From Micromonospora rosaria (GTDB lineage Bacteria > Actinomycetota > Actinomycetes > Mycobacteriales > Micromonosporaceae), in contig NZ_LRQV01000034.1 of assembly GCF_001567585.1 (NCBI RefSeq), positions 1 through 54,435 of the forward strand: 54,435 nt of DNA, written 5' to 3'. The notes below the pieces were generated by a model. It did not search any database. It saw nothing but the letters and a program-made list of their open reading frames with translations, and was not told the origin of the DNA. How positions within the stretch are numbered: the first letter of the stretch is position 1; each line of letters opens with the position of its first letter. Positions 44,476-52,675 of the stretch are shown here, one piece after another. Both the position numbers and the translations under genes were made by a program.

Positions 44476-46844
44476 TCCGCGAACGGGCGTATCCGGTCGA
44501 GCCGTGGCACGTCCGGGAGGTCCGGCTGGACATGGACGTGCTCGCCCAGTCCGAGTCGGTCTTCGCGCTCTCCAACGGGCACGTCGGGCTGCGCGGCAAC
44601 CTGGACGAGGGGGAGCCGCACGGCCTGCCCGGCACGTACCTCAACTCCTTCTACGAACTGCGCCCGCTGCCGTACGCCGAGGCGGGGTTCGGGTTCCCCG
44701 AGTCCGGGCAGACCATCGTCAACGTCACCAACGGCAAGCTGATCCGGCTGCTCGTCGACGACGAACCGCTCGACGTGCGGTACGGCGAACTCCTCGACCA
44801 CGAGCGGGTCCTCGACCTGCGCGCCGGCACCCTGCAGCGGCGGCTGCACTGGCGTTCCCCGGCCGGCCGCGAGGTGAAGGTGCGCAGCACCCGGCTGGTC
44901 TCGTTCACCCAGCGCTCGGTCGCCGCGATCAGCTACGAGGTGGAGGCGGTGGAGCGCCCGCTGCGGCTGATCCTCCAGTCCGAACTGGTGGCGAACGAGG
45001 CGCTGCCGGCGCAGAGCCGCGACCCCCGGGTGGCGGCCGTACTCGAATCGCCGTTGCAGGCCGAGGAGGAGCTGACCACCGCCGACGGCGGCCTGCTGAT
45101 CCACCGCACCAAGGTCTCCGGCCTGCGGGTGGCCGCCGCCATGGCGCACGAGGTGGAGGGCCCGGAGCGCACCACCGTCGACAGCGAGGGGTACGAGGAC
45201 TGGGTCCGGACCACGGTCGGCTGCGTGCTCGCCCCCGGCCAGACGCTGCGGGTGGTGAAGTACCTGACCTACGGCTGGTCCAGCCGACGGTCGCTGCCGG
45301 CGCTGCGCGACCAGGTCGGCGCGGCCCTCGCGGCGGCCCGGCTGGACGGCTGGGACGGCCTGCGCCAGGCCCAGCGGGAGTACCTCGACGAGTTCTGGGA
45401 CGCCGCCGACGTGGTGGTCGAGGGCGACCCGGAGGTGCAGCAGGCGGTCCGCTTCGGCATGTTCCACGTGCTCCAGGCCGGCGCGCGGGCCGAGCGCCGG
45501 CCGATCGCCGCCAAGGGCCTGACCGGGCCCGGGTACGACGGGCACGCGTTCTGGGACACCGAGATGTTCGTGCTGCCGGTGCTCACCTACATCCACCCGC
45601 ACGCGGTCCGGGACGCCCTGTTCTGGCGGCACTCCACCCTCGAACAGGCCCGGGACCGGGCCCGGACGCTGAACCTGCACGGGGCGGCCTTCCCCTGGCG
45701 CACCATCGAGGGGCCCGAGTCGTCGGCGTACTGGCCGGCGGGGACGGCGGCCTTCCACATCGCCGCCGACGTCGCCGACGCGCTGCGCCGGTACGTCCTG
45801 GCCACCGGGGACACCGAGCTGGAACGCGAGATCGGGCTGGAGCTGCTGGTGGAGACCGCCCGGCTGTGGCTGTCGCTGGGCCACCACGACCGGCGCGGCG
45901 GGTTCCACCTCGACGGGGTCACCGGCCCCGACGAGTACACGGCGGTGAAGAACGACAACATCTACACCAACCTGATGGCGCAGCGGAACCTGCTCACCGC
46001 CGCCGAGGTGGCGATGCGGCTGCGCGACGAGGCGCTCGCCCTCGGGGTGACCGAGGAGGAGGCCGCCTCCTGGCGGGACGCCGCCCAGGCCATGACCATT
46101 CCGTACGACGACGAGACGGCGGTGCACCAGCAGGTCGAGGGCTTCACCCGGTTGCAGGAGTGGGACTTCGAGCACACCCCGGCGGAGAAGTACCCGCTGC
46201 TGCTGCACTACCCGTACTTCGACCTGTACCGCAAGCAGGTGGTGAAGCAGGCGGACCTGGTGCTGGCGATGCACTGGCGCGGGGACGCGTTCACCGGGCC
46301 GGAGAAGATGCGCAACTTCGCCTACTACGAGCGGCGTACCGTGCGGGACTCGTCCCTGTCCGCCTGCACCCAGGCGGTCCTCGCCGCCGAGGTCGGCCAC
46401 CCCGAGCTGGCCCACAGCTACCTGCGCGAGGCGGCCCTGATGGACCTGCACGACCTCAACGAGAACACCCGCGACGGGGTGCACATGGCGTCCCTGGCCG
46501 GCGCCTGGATCGCCCTGGTCGCCGGCTTCGGCGGGCTGCGCGACCACGACGGGACGCTCTCCTTCGCGCCCCGGCTGCCCAGCCGGCTGACCCGGCTGGA
46601 GTTCAGCCTCCAGTGGCGGCACCTGCGGCTGCGGGTGGACGTCCGCCCGGACCAGACCTCGTACGCGCTGCGGGCCGGCAGCCCGGACTCCGTGCTGGAG
46701 CTGCGGCACCACGGCCAGACCGTGTCGGCCACCTGCGACCAGCCGATCACCCTGCCCAACCCGCCGGCCGAGCCGATCGCGCCGGTTCCGGAGCAGCCCG
46801 CCGGCCGGGCGCCACTGCTGCACCCGCCCCCCACCCCGATGTAG
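44472..46844 (+). CDS. GH65 disaccharide phosphorylase (trehalose/maltose/kojibiose type)
   Basis: A protein of 790 residues with the GH65 layout: an N-terminal beta-sandwich ([21 protein letters not shown]), (alpha/alpha)6 barrel with [20 protein letters not shown], catalytic acid Glu488 in [28 protein letters not shown] and the phosphate-binding stretch [17 protein letters not shown]. These enzymes split alpha-linked disaccharides with phosphate, giving beta-glucose-1-phosphate that the upstream mutase can use. Which disaccharide cannot be told. The start overlaps the upstream stop. Repeat copy C begins 4 bp after its own stop. Confidence 0.94.
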   Translation: MIRERAYPVEPWHVREVRLDMDVLAQSESVFALSNGHVGLRGNLDEGEPHGLPGTYLNSFYELRPLPYAEAGFGFPESGQTIVNVTNGKLIRLLVDDEPLDVRYGELLDHERVLDLRAGTLQRRLHWRSPAGREVKVRSTRLVSFTQRSVAAISYEVEAVERPLRLILQSELVANEALPAQSRDPRVAAVLESPLQAEEELTTADGGLLIHRTKVSGLRVAAAMAHEVEGPERTTVDSEGYEDWVRTTVGCVLAPGQTLRVVKYLTYGWSSRRSLPALRDQVGAALAAARLDGWDGLRQAQREYLDEFWDAADVVVEGDPEVQQAVRFGMFHVLQAGARAERRPIAAKGLTGPGYDGHAFWDTEMFVLPVLTYIHPHAVRDALFWRHSTLEQARDRARTLNLHGAAFPWRTIEGPESSAYWPAGTAAFHIAADVADALRRYVLATGDTELEREIGLELLVETARLWLSLGHHDRRGGFHLDGVTGPDEYTAVKNDNIYTNLMAQRNLLTAAEVAMRLRDEALALGVTEEEAASWRDAAQAMTIPYDDETAVHQQVEGFTRLQEWDFEHTPAEKYPLLLHYPYFDLYRKQVVKQADLVLAMHWRGDAFTGPEKMRNFAYYERRTVRDSSLSACTQAVLAAEVGHPELAHSYLREAALMDLHDLNENTRDGVHMASLAGAWIALVAGFGGLRDHDGTLSFAPRLPSRLTRLEFSLQWRHLRLRVDVRPDQTSYALRAGSPDSVLELRHHGQTVSATCDQPITLPNPPAEPIAPVPEQPAGRAPLLHPPPTPM

Positions 46845-46847
46845 GTG

Positions 46848-46904
46848 GTGTAAGGAAGGGCCCCCTGTTAACGCATTCGGTAGAGCAGGGGCCCCTTCTT
46901 AACC
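46848..46904 (+). repeat. 57-bp palindromic element, copy C
   Basis: It begins GTGTAAGGAAGGGCCCCC three bases after the GH65 stop and ends CCCCTTCTTAACC. It is nearly the same as copy D over its first 50 positions (including CCTGTTAACGCATTC and AGCAGGGGCCCCTTC) and resembles A and B in its first half. The two GC-rich arms can pair into one long imperfect stem. Confidence 0.85.
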
Positions 46905-46994
46905 GCTGGGCTCGACAGCGCGCCGGGGCCGACCGCGCGCCTGGCTCACGGTGCCCGACCGGGCGCCCTCGTCAGGTGGGGCGTCCGGGGCGGG

Positions 46995-47168
46995 TCAGGG
47001 GTTGCCGATGGAGGGGCGGCCGGCGGCGTCGTGGGGCGCCACCGCCCGGGGATCGTCGGCGGTCCGCGCCTGCGCGGCCTCGTCCGCCCAGTCCCGGCCG
47101 GACTTCTCGGCCGACTCGCGCTGGTCCCGGTCGTCCTGCTTCCTGGACTTACCCTGTTGCTTCGCCAT
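46995..47168 (-). CDS. Small hydrophilic protein, unknown function
   Basis: A protein of 57 residues from ATG 47168 with GGGGGATC upstream. It is highly charged, rich in Asp/Arg/Gln/Ala (AKQQGKSRKQDDRDQRESAE, KSGRDWADEAAQARTADD) and predicted disordered. It ends AAGRPSIGNP. No domain is recognised. It may be downstream in the merR-trx transcript, 90 bp after the thioredoxin stop. Confidence 0.6.
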   Translation of the reverse strand: MAKQQGKSRKQDDRDQRESAEKSGRDWADEAAQARTADDPRAVAPHDAAGRPSIGNP

Positions 47169-47258
47169 CGAAAGATCCCCCGCGCTCTGCTCGCTGCGCT
47201 CCCTGGACGCCTGCCGGCTACCCGGCCGGCTGCCGGGCAAACCGGCCCCGCCCGCCGG

Positions 47259-47612
47259 CTACCCCACCAAGGGCGGCAGGTGGCGGCTCAGCGCCGACCG
47301 CAGGTGCTGCTTCGGGCGGGAGCCGACGACCGAGCCGACCACCTCGCCCCGGTCGAAGACCAGCAGGGTCGGCAGGGACAGCACCCGGTAGGCCCGGGTG
47401 CAGTCCGGGTTGTCGTCGGTGTTCAGGGTGACCACCCGCAGCCGGCCGGCGAACTCCTCGGCGAGTTCGGCGAGGCTGCGGGAGATCGCGTGGCAGGGCG
47501 GGCACCACTGCGCCCAGAAGTCGACCACCACCGGTCGGTCGCTGGCCAGCACGGCGGTGGCGAAGGTGTCGTCGGTTACCGCGAGCAGGGCTGGGGTCGG
47601 CGGTGCGGACAT
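47259..47612 (-). CDS. Thioredoxin
   Basis: A protein of 117 residues with active-site WCPPC (Trp36, Cys37, Cys40), VVVDFWAQWC before it and the cis-Pro in LSLPTLLVFDRGE. The usual thioredoxin motif is WCGPC; the WCPPC variant shifts redox potential in related proteins. Residues between (TDDNPDCTRAYRVLSLPTL) hold an extra Cys. GGGAGGA lies upstream of the ATG. The first 37 bp overlap the end of the merR gene, so both are on one transcript. Confidence 0.92.
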   Translation of the reverse strand: MSAPPTPALLAVTDDTFATAVLASDRPVVVDFWAQWCPPCHAISRSLAELAEEFAGRLRVVTLNTDDNPDCTRAYRVLSLPTLLVFDRGEVVGSVVGSRPKQHLRSALSRHLPPLVG

Positions 47613-47974
47613 TGTTCCTCCCGGTGTGCGATCGCCTCGGTGAGCTGGGTCTGCAACTGCCGCCGGACCGTGCCGAGCCGGTCGAGGTACGCGTCCACCT
47701 CGGCGAGCTTGCGCCGCAGCACGGCCACCGAATCGGGGCAGACGTCCCCGGACGGGTTGCCCGCACGCAGGCAGGCCACGAACGGACGGATGTCGTCGAG
47801 GCCGAACCCCACGGCCAGCAGGGCCCGGATCTCGCGGACCACCCGCAGCTCCGCCTCGTCGTACCGGCGGTAGCCGTTGGCGCCCCGCTCCGCCCGGACC
47901 AGCCCGTGCGCCTCGTAGTAGCGCAGCGCGCGGGTGCTCGTACCGGCGCGTTCAGCCAGTTCGCCGATCCGCAT
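47576..47974 (-). CDS. MerR-family regulator with possible redox- or metal-sensing cysteines
   Basis: A protein of 132 residues. The MerR winged helix is at the N-terminus (RIGELAERAGTSTRALRYYE, HGLVRAERGANGYRRYDE), followed by the dimer coiled coil (about 80-118). Cys68 and Cys79 flank the start of the dimer helix, and Cys122 and Cys130 lie at the C-terminus. The position of the first pair resembles metal- or redox-responsive MerR proteins, though not the exact SoxR CxxCxxC pattern. Co-transcription with a thioredoxin points to thiol stress. GGAGG precedes the ATG. Its own promoter has a 19-bp spacer. Confidence 0.88.
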   Translation of the reverse strand: MRIGELAERAGTSTRALRYYEAHGLVRAERGANGYRRYDEAELRVVREIRALLAVGFGLDDIRPFVACLRAGNPSGDVCPDSVAVLRRKLAEVDAYLDRLGTVRRQLQTQLTEAIAHREEQCPHRRPQPCSR

Positions 47975-48004
47975 CCGATCCTCCCTCAGCAGTGCTCCTT
48001 CGCC

Positions 48005-48035
48005 ACGCTAGACCTTGTCGTCGGCGTCAAGGCAA
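48005..48035 (-). promoter_or_regulatory. MerR-type promoter with 19-bp spacer and internal dyad
   Basis: On the minus strand: -35 TTGCCT (48035-48030), 19-bp spacer, -10 TAGCGT (48010-48005). The spacer carries the inverted repeat CCTTG/CAAGG (at 48028-48032 and 48013-48017). A 19-bp spacer with the operator inside it is the hallmark of MerR-activated promoters. The transcript would start about 25 nt before the merR ATG, leaving room for its GGAGG. Confidence 0.75.
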
Positions 48036-48109
48036 CGGGTGAATCCGGTGCTCCGGGCGGGTAAGCCCAGCCACAGCCGGGCTCGGGACCGGCGGTCGGG
48101 AGGACGCAG

Positions 48110-48763
48110 ATGGACACGCTCAGCAGCGCGGTGACGATCCCGGTGGCCGGTGCCGGTCTGCCGGCCGACCTGGTGGTCCCCGCCGACGCCACCGGTGTGG
48201 TGTTGTTCGCGCACGGTAGCGGCAGCTCCCGGCACAGCCCGCGCAACACGGCCGTCGCCCGGGTGCTCAACGGGCGGTCGCTCGGCACCGTCCTGGTCGA
48301 CCTGCTCACCCCCGAGGAGGAGCGGGTGGACGAGCGCACCGCCGAGCTGCGGTTCGACATCGGCCTGCTCGGCGACCGGCTGACCGCGATCGTGGACTGG
48401 ATGCGGGCCGAGCCGACCCTCACCCGGCTCCCGGTGGGGCTCTTCGGCGCCAGTACCGGTGCCGCCGCCGCGCTGGTCGCCGCGGCGAACCGGTCCGACC
48501 GGGTGGCCGCGGTGGTCTCCCGGGGTGGCCGGCCGGACCTGGCCGGCCCCGCCCTGTCCCAGGTGCGGGCCCGGACGTTGCTGCTGGTCGGCGGGTTCGA
48601 CGAGCAGGTGCGGACGCTCAACGAGGAGGCGCTGGCGCTGCTCCCCGAGGGGGTGGGTGAGCTGCGGGTGGTCCCCGGCGCGACCCACCTGTTCGCCGAG
48701 CCCGGCACCCTGGAGCAGGTCGCCGACCACGCGGCCGACTGGTTCGCCGGTCAGCTCGGCTGA
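48110..48763 (+). CDS. Alpha/beta-hydrolase (dienelactone-hydrolase-like)
   Basis: A protein of 217 residues: VVLFAHGSGSSRHSPRNTA (oxyanion loop), GLFGASTGAAAALVAA (nucleophile Ser in G-x-S-x-G), an Asp in LLLVGGFDEQV and a His in PGATHLFAEPG complete the triad. This is the small dienelactone-hydrolase-like branch often found next to phosphoribosyltransferase genes. The substrate is unknown. GGGAGGA precedes the ATG. It overlaps the end of the convergent AI-2E gene by 13 bp. Confidence 0.88.
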   Translation: MDTLSSAVTIPVAGAGLPADLVVPADATGVVLFAHGSGSSRHSPRNTAVARVLNGRSLGTVLVDLLTPEEERVDERTAELRFDIGLLGDRLTAIVDWMRAEPTLTRLPVGLFGASTGAAAALVAAANRSDRVAAVVSRGGRPDLAGPALSQVRARTLLLVGGFDEQVRTLNEEALALLPEGVGELRVVPGATHLFAEPGTLEQVADHAADWFAGQLG

Positions 48764-49977
48764 GCGCGGCCGTCCGGCTGAGCGCGGCTCGCCTCGGACC
48801 CGCCGGGCTGGGCGCGGCCCGCCTCGGACCGGCCCGGCTGGGTGCCGCTCGAATCGGACCGGCCCGGTTCGGCGCGGGCGGCCTCCGCCCGGTGGCGCTG
48901 CACGGTGTCGACGACCCGGTAGGCCACCGCCGCGATCGGCACCGAGACGAACGCCCCGGCGATCCCGCCGAGCAGGGTGCCGCCGGTGACCACCACCAGG
49001 ATCACCGCCGGATGCAGCCGGACCTGGCGCTTCATGATCAGCGGCTCCAGCAGGTTCCCCTCGGTCTGCTGGACCAGGATGACCGCGCCCAGGGTGAGCA
49101 GCGCGCTGGTCGGTCCGTTGGCGGCGAGCGCGACGAGGACCGCGACGGCCCCGGCCACGGTGGCCCCGATGATCGGGACGAACGCGCCGAAGAACGTGAT
49201 CAACGCCAGCGGGAGGGCCAGCGGCACCCCGAGCAGCACCAGGGCCAGCCCGATGCCGACGGCGTCGATCGCGGCGATCATCATCGTGCCCCGGCTGTAC
49301 GCGCCCAGCGTCCGCCAGCCCGTCCGGCCCGCCTCGGCGGCGACCTCCCGGTTCGGGCCGGTCGTGCGGCGCAGCACCCACTGCCACATCGACCGCCCGT
49401 CCTTGAGCAGGAAGAAGAGCAGCACCAGGGCGAGCAGCGCGGCGCCGAGCACCTCGCCGACGGTCCGCGCCCCGGCGAGCGGGTCCACCGTGCCCTGGCC
49501 GAACGCCTGGCTGCCCTGCTCGATCAGCCGGTCCAGTTGCTCGTCGGTGACCGGCAGGGTGGAGGTCACGAAGTCCCGGGACCGTTGCAGACCCTGCCCC
49601 AGTTCCCGGCTCAGCTCGCCGAACTGGCTCGCGGTCAGGTTCCAGACCAGCGTGCCGACGCCGACCAGGATGCCGAACAGGAACAGCACCGTGAGCAGGG
49701 CGGCGAGCGCGGCCGGCAGCCGCAGCCGGCGCAGCAGCAACTGCACCGGGTCGAGCAGGGCGGTGAGGAAGACGGTGGCGGCCAGCGCGATCGCCAGCGG
49801 CGCCAGCAGGACCGCGATCTTCCCCAGCAGGTAGAGCCCGGCCGCCACGACCACCAGGCACGCGCTCCACACCACCGCCGTCCGGACCAGCCAGGGCAGG
49901 GCCGCCCAGGTCTGCCGGGGCCCCGCCCCGTCCGCCACCGGCTCGGGCGTACGGCGGGGAGAGTCGTCCTGCGTCAC
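48751..49977 (-). CDS. AI-2E-family (UPF0118) membrane transporter
   Basis: A protein of 408 residues from GTG 49977 with GGAGG 6 nt upstream. The family's seven to eight helices are visible, e.g. LVVVAAGLYLLGKIAVLLAPLAIAL, LLTVLFLFGILVGVGTLVW, LLALVLLFFLLKD, LALPLALITFFGAFVPIIGA, IGATVAGAVAVLVALAANGP and FVSVPIAAVAYRVVD. Relatives export signals or act as Na+/H+ antiporters, so the cargo is uncertain. The last 40 residues are a hydrophilic 10-residue repeat (TQPGRSEAGR, AQPGGSEASR ...) not seen in the core family. Confidence 0.88.
   Translation of the reverse strand: MTQDDSPRRTPEPVADGAGPRQTWAALPWLVRTAVVWSACLVVVAAGLYLLGKIAVLLAPLAIALAATVFLTALLDPVQLLLRRLRLPAALAALLTVLFLFGILVGVGTLVWNLTASQFGELSRELGQGLQRSRDFVTSTLPVTDEQLDRLIEQGSQAFGQGTVDPLAGARTVGEVLGAALLALVLLFFLLKDGRSMWQWVLRRTTGPNREVAAEAGRTGWRTLGAYSRGTMMIAAIDAVGIGLALVLLGVPLALPLALITFFGAFVPIIGATVAGAVAVLVALAANGPTSALLTLGAVILVQQTEGNLLEPLIMKRQVRLHPAVILVVVTGGTLLGGIAGAFVSVPIAAVAYRVVDTVQRHRAEAARAEPGRSDSSGTQPGRSEAGRAQPGGSEASRAQPDGRAQPS
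48766..48873 (-). repeat. 30-bp tandem repeats coding the C-terminal tail of the AI-2E protein
   Basis: On the minus strand, units AEPGRSDSSG, TQPGRSEAGR, AQPGGSEASR and a partial AQPDGR repeat with a 30-bp period just before the stop codon. Sequence is GC-rich and imperfect. Confidence 0.75.
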
Positions 49978-50130
49978 GCCGAACCTCCTCGATGTCCGGC
50001 GGGGTGGTTACCCGGCCCGTGCCGGTCCGACACCCGGTCGGCCCGGTTCGGGCACCCGCCGGAGGTTTCCGTTCGGTGACCGTGCGGTCGCGCCATGGTG
50101 CGGGGCCTGGTCAGGATCGACGCGGGTCGC

Positions 50131-50170
50131 TACCATGCGCAGTCGGGGCATGACTCGCCGTCGAGTCATG
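50131..50170 (+). promoter_or_regulatory. P450 promoter with perfect 9-4-9 palindrome
   Basis: TACCAT (50131-50136) is a -10 candidate that would start transcripts near 50143. CATGACTCG (50149-50157), CCGT, CGAGTCATG (50162-50170) is a perfect inverted repeat just downstream, 53 bp before the P450 start. A repressor bound there would block the promoter. No regulator gene is adjacent, so the controlling protein is unknown. Confidence 0.6.
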
Positions 50171-50223
50171 ACGACGGACCGGCGCCACCGTCGTGCGGTG
50201 CCGGAGACGACAGGGAGTCCTCG

Positions 50224-51432
50224 TTGACCGGTGCATCCCACGTGGCGACCCCGCCCAGCTACCCCTTCAGTCCCCCCGAGCGCCTCGACCTCGACCCCCG
50301 GTACGCCCGGCTGCGCCGGGAGGAGCCGCTGGTCCGGGTCCGCCTGCCGTACGGCGAGCCGGTCTGGCTGGCCACCCGGCACGCCGACGTGCGGACGGTG
50401 CTCGGCGACGCCCGGTTCAGCCGGGCCGTAGCCGCCGGCCGAGACGAGCCGCGCAACACCGAACGGCGACAGGACAACGGCATCCTCGGCATGGACCCGC
50501 CCGAGCACACCCGGCTGCGCCGACTGGTCGCCAAGGCGTTCACCGCCCGCCGGGTCGAGCAGCTCCGCGGCCAGACCCGGGCGACCGCGCACGAACTCGT
50601 CGACGGGCTGCTCGCCGCCGGCCCCCCGGCGGACCTGGTGGCGCACGTCGCCACCCCGTTGCCGATCCGGGTGATCTGCGACCTGCTCGGCGTCCCCGTG
50701 ACCGACCAGGACAAGTTCCACACCTGGTCGGAGGCGATCGTCTCGACCACCTCGCTCAGCGGCGAGCAGGTCCAGCGGTACCTGGACAACCTCTTCGGGT
50801 ACATGACCGGCCTGATCGAACAGCGCCGGCGGGAGCCGGCCGACGACCTGCTCACCGCGATGGTGCAGGCCCGGGACGCCGACGCCGACCGGCTCACCGA
50901 GGACGAGGTCATCCAGCTCGCCGCCGGGTTGCTCGCCGCCGGCCACGAGACCACCGTGACCCAGATCCCCAACTTCGTGTACGTGCTGCTCACCGCCGAG
51001 CAGGGCTGGGCACGGCTGTGTGCCGACCCGGGCCTGGTGCCGAGCGCGGTCGAGGAGCTGATGCGGTACGTGCCGCTGGGCGCGACCGCCGGCTTCGCCC
51101 GGTACGCGCTGGAGGACGTGGAGCTGGGCGGGGTGCTGGTGCGGGCCGGGGAGCCGGTGCTCGTCTCGATCGCCTCGGCCAACCGGGACGAGACCGTCTT
51201 CACCGAGCCGGACACCCTCGACCTGGCCCGGGCGGTCAACCCGCACCTGGGGTTCGGGCACGGGGCGCACCACTGCGTCGGCGCGCAGCTCGCCCGGATG
51301 GAGCTTCAGGTGGTGCTGGAGACGTTGCTGGAGCGGACCCCGGGGCTGCGGTTGGCGGTCCCGGAGTCGGAGTTGACCTGGAAGTCCGGCCTACTGGTAC
51401 GCGGGCTGACCGCGTTGCCGGTGTCCTGGTAG
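50224..51432 (+). CDS. Cytochrome P450 (class I, actinobacterial)
   Basis: A protein of 402 residues from TTG 50224 with GGGAG 6 nt upstream. All P450 marks are present: AGHETT in helix I (239-244), ExxR with Glu278 and Arg281, and FGHGAHHCVG with the heme-thiolate Cys351. The substrate cannot be inferred. Electrons would come from the [3Fe-4S] ferredoxin gene 14 bp downstream. No ferredoxin reductase, PKS or NRPS gene is nearby, so it may be a detoxification or tailoring enzyme acting elsewhere. A palindromic operator-like site precedes the gene. Confidence 0.95.
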   Translation: MTGASHVATPPSYPFSPPERLDLDPRYARLRREEPLVRVRLPYGEPVWLATRHADVRTVLGDARFSRAVAAGRDEPRNTERRQDNGILGMDPPEHTRLRRLVAKAFTARRVEQLRGQTRATAHELVDGLLAAGPPADLVAHVATPLPIRVICDLLGVPVTDQDKFHTWSEAIVSTTSLSGEQVQRYLDNLFGYMTGLIEQRRREPADDLLTAMVQARDADADRLTEDEVIQLAAGLLAAGHETTVTQIPNFVYVLLTAEQGWARLCADPGLVPSAVEELMRYVPLGATAGFARYALEDVELGGVLVRAGEPVLVSIASANRDETVFTEPDTLDLARAVNPHLGFGHGAHHCVGAQLARMELQVVLETLLERTPGLRLAVPESELTWKSGLLVRGLTALPVSW

Positions 51433-51446
51433 GAGGGGTGTACCGA

Positions 51447-51677
51447 ATGGGGGAGAACGGGTGGCGGGTACGGGTCGACGGGAGCCTGTGCATCGGTGCC
51501 GGGATCTGCGCGAGCACCGCGCCGTCCCACTTCGCGCTGGATGACGGCCTGTCCCAACCGCTGGCCGAACGGATCCAGCCGGACGAGGCGGTACGGGACG
51601 CGGCCGACTCCTGCCCGATGGAAGCGATCACGGTGTTCGACGTGGTCACCGGGGTCCAGGTGGCACCCGAGCCCTGA
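51447..51677 (+). CDS. [3Fe-4S] ferredoxin, redox partner of the P450
   Basis: A protein of 76 residues from ATG 51447 with AGGAGGGG 9 nt upstream (GTG 51438 is in frame). Cys15, Cys21 and Cys56 follow C-x5-C-x34-C-P, the ligand set of single-cluster [3Fe-4S] ferredoxins that serve bacterial P450s. It starts only 14 bp after the P450 stop, so the two are made together. The stop codon and preceding 18 bp are duplicated in tandem directly after the gene. Confidence 0.93.
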   Translation: MGENGWRVRVDGSLCIGAGICASTAPSHFALDDGLSQPLAERIQPDEAVRDAADSCPMEAITVFDVVTGVQVAPEP

Positions 51678-51704
51678 GCCCAGGTGGCACCCGAGCCCTG
51701 AGCC
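51657..51704 (+). repeat. Perfect 24-bp tandem duplication across the ferredoxin stop codon
   Basis: The block at 51657-51680 (six codons QVAPEP, TGA, and GCC) is repeated exactly at 51681-51704. The period is a multiple of three, so read-through of the first TGA would reach a second identical TGA in frame. Confidence 0.95.
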
Positions 51705-51758
51705 GGCGCGCGGTCAGGCCCAGCGGCCGTTCGGGCCCAGCGGTCCGGAAGACACAGC

Positions 51759-51815
51759 GGTTTGGAAGGGGCCCCTGCTATCCGGAATGCGTTAACAGGG
51801 GGCCCTTCCTTACAC
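51759..51815 (-). repeat. 57-bp palindromic element, copy D
   Basis: On the minus strand it begins GTGTAAGGAAGGGCCCCC immediately after the stop codon of the F420-type oxidoreductase gene, as copy C does after the GH65 gene. The two match closely (CCTGTTAACGCATTC, AGCAGGGGCCCCTTC). The far end reads TTTGG instead of TTAAG. It separates convergent genes. Confidence 0.85.
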
Positions 51816-52223
51816 CTACAGGTTGCCGAGGAGCCGGGTGACGGTGATCTCGATGACCACCCGTTCCGGGTTCGGCCGGGGCGTCCCGTACCGCTCGGTG
51901 TACCGGCGCTCGGCCTCGGCCACCGCGTCCGGCTCGGCCCGGACCACCGCGCGGCCCTCGATGGTCAGCCAACGTCGCCCGTCGACGTGGCAGACGGCCA
52001 CCGGGGCGTCCGGCGTCGCGGCCACGTGCCGGGCCTTGCGGGAACTCCGTGAGGTGATCACCCGGGCCAGGTTGGCGTCGGCGTCGTAGGTGACCCCGAC
52101 CGGTACGACGTGCGGGGTGCCGTCCGGGCGCGGTGTGGTCAGCGTGGCCAGGTGACGTTCCCGGCAGAACCGGGTGACCCGGTCGTCGTGCGGTTCCAGG
52201 CGGTGGTCGACCCGTCGTGGCAT
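51816..52223 (-). CDS. PPOX-class F420-dependent oxidoreductase-like protein
   Basis: A protein of 135 residues with the split-beta-barrel layout of the pyridoxamine-oxidase/F420 family: RHLATLTTPRPDGTPHVVPV, SRSSRKARHVAATPDAPVAV, RWLTIEGRAVVRAEPDAVAEAE. Actinobacterial members of this length use F420 or FMN to reduce diverse substrates or bind heme/biliverdin. The substrate is not known. ATG 52223 is 8 bp from the stop of the DUF1232 gene upstream on the same strand, suggesting an operon. Confidence 0.88.
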   Translation of the reverse strand: MPRRVDHRLEPHDDRVTRFCRERHLATLTTPRPDGTPHVVPVGVTYDADANLARVITSRSSRKARHVAATPDAPVAVCHVDGRRWLTIEGRAVVRAEPDAVAEAERRYTERYGTPRPNPERVVIEITVTRLLGNL

Positions 52224-52230
52224 GACCCGA

Positions 52231-52560
52231 TCATGGCACGGGCCGGTGCACCCGGCCCGCGTCCGGCACGCCGGAGACTGGTCGGTCGGTGACCCCGCGC
52301 CGCCGGGCCAGCCGGGTCAGGTAGATCAGCGCGGCGGCCAGCACCCCGATGTCGTCCAGGTAGATCGGGTCGGGGAGCAGGTCCACCGGGAGGACCGTGT
52401 AGGCCAGCGCGCCGTAGAAGGCGACCTTTCCGCTGGCCCCCAGGCTGCCGAGCATCCGCCGGGTGCGGACCACCCGCACCGCCAACACCACCGCACCGGC
52501 GAGGGTGGCGAGTGCCACGATGCCGCCGAGCACGACCAGCAGCCACGTCTCCTGGGACAT
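52231..52560 (-). CDS. DUF1232 (YkvA-like) membrane protein
   Basis: A protein of 109 residues. The N-terminus has a hydrophobic helix (WLLVVLGGIVALATLAGAVVL). The DUF1232 core is FYGALAYTVLPVDLLPDPIYLDDIGVLAAAL, with the YxxxPxDLLPDxIxxLDD signature. The function of the family is unknown. TAGCGT lies 7 nt upstream of the ATG on the minus strand, so it is probably leaderless, though GGGGAGC is also there. Confidence 0.88.
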   Translation of the reverse strand: MSQETWLLVVLGGIVALATLAGAVVLAVRVVRTRRMLGSLGASGKVAFYGALAYTVLPVDLLPDPIYLDDIGVLAAALIYLTRLARRRGVTDRPVSGVPDAGRVHRPVP

Positions 52561-52675
52561 GCTCCCCACGCTAGCGGAAGCCGGCGACATCAGGCGTCCA
52601 CCGGACCCGTCGGATACCGGCCAGCGCCCGACCCGGCCCGACGGCGGGACCGGCGCGACCCGGTGTCGGGGACGG

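Noticed and set aside
44052..46823. Antisense frame of over 900 codons across HAD-GH65
   Set aside because: The plus strand has complete HAD and GH65 catalytic motifs in coupled frames.
50224..51677. Start of a biosynthetic gene cluster around the P450
   Set aside because: No PKS, NRPS, terpene or RiPP genes flank it; neighbours are housekeeping or unknown membrane proteins.
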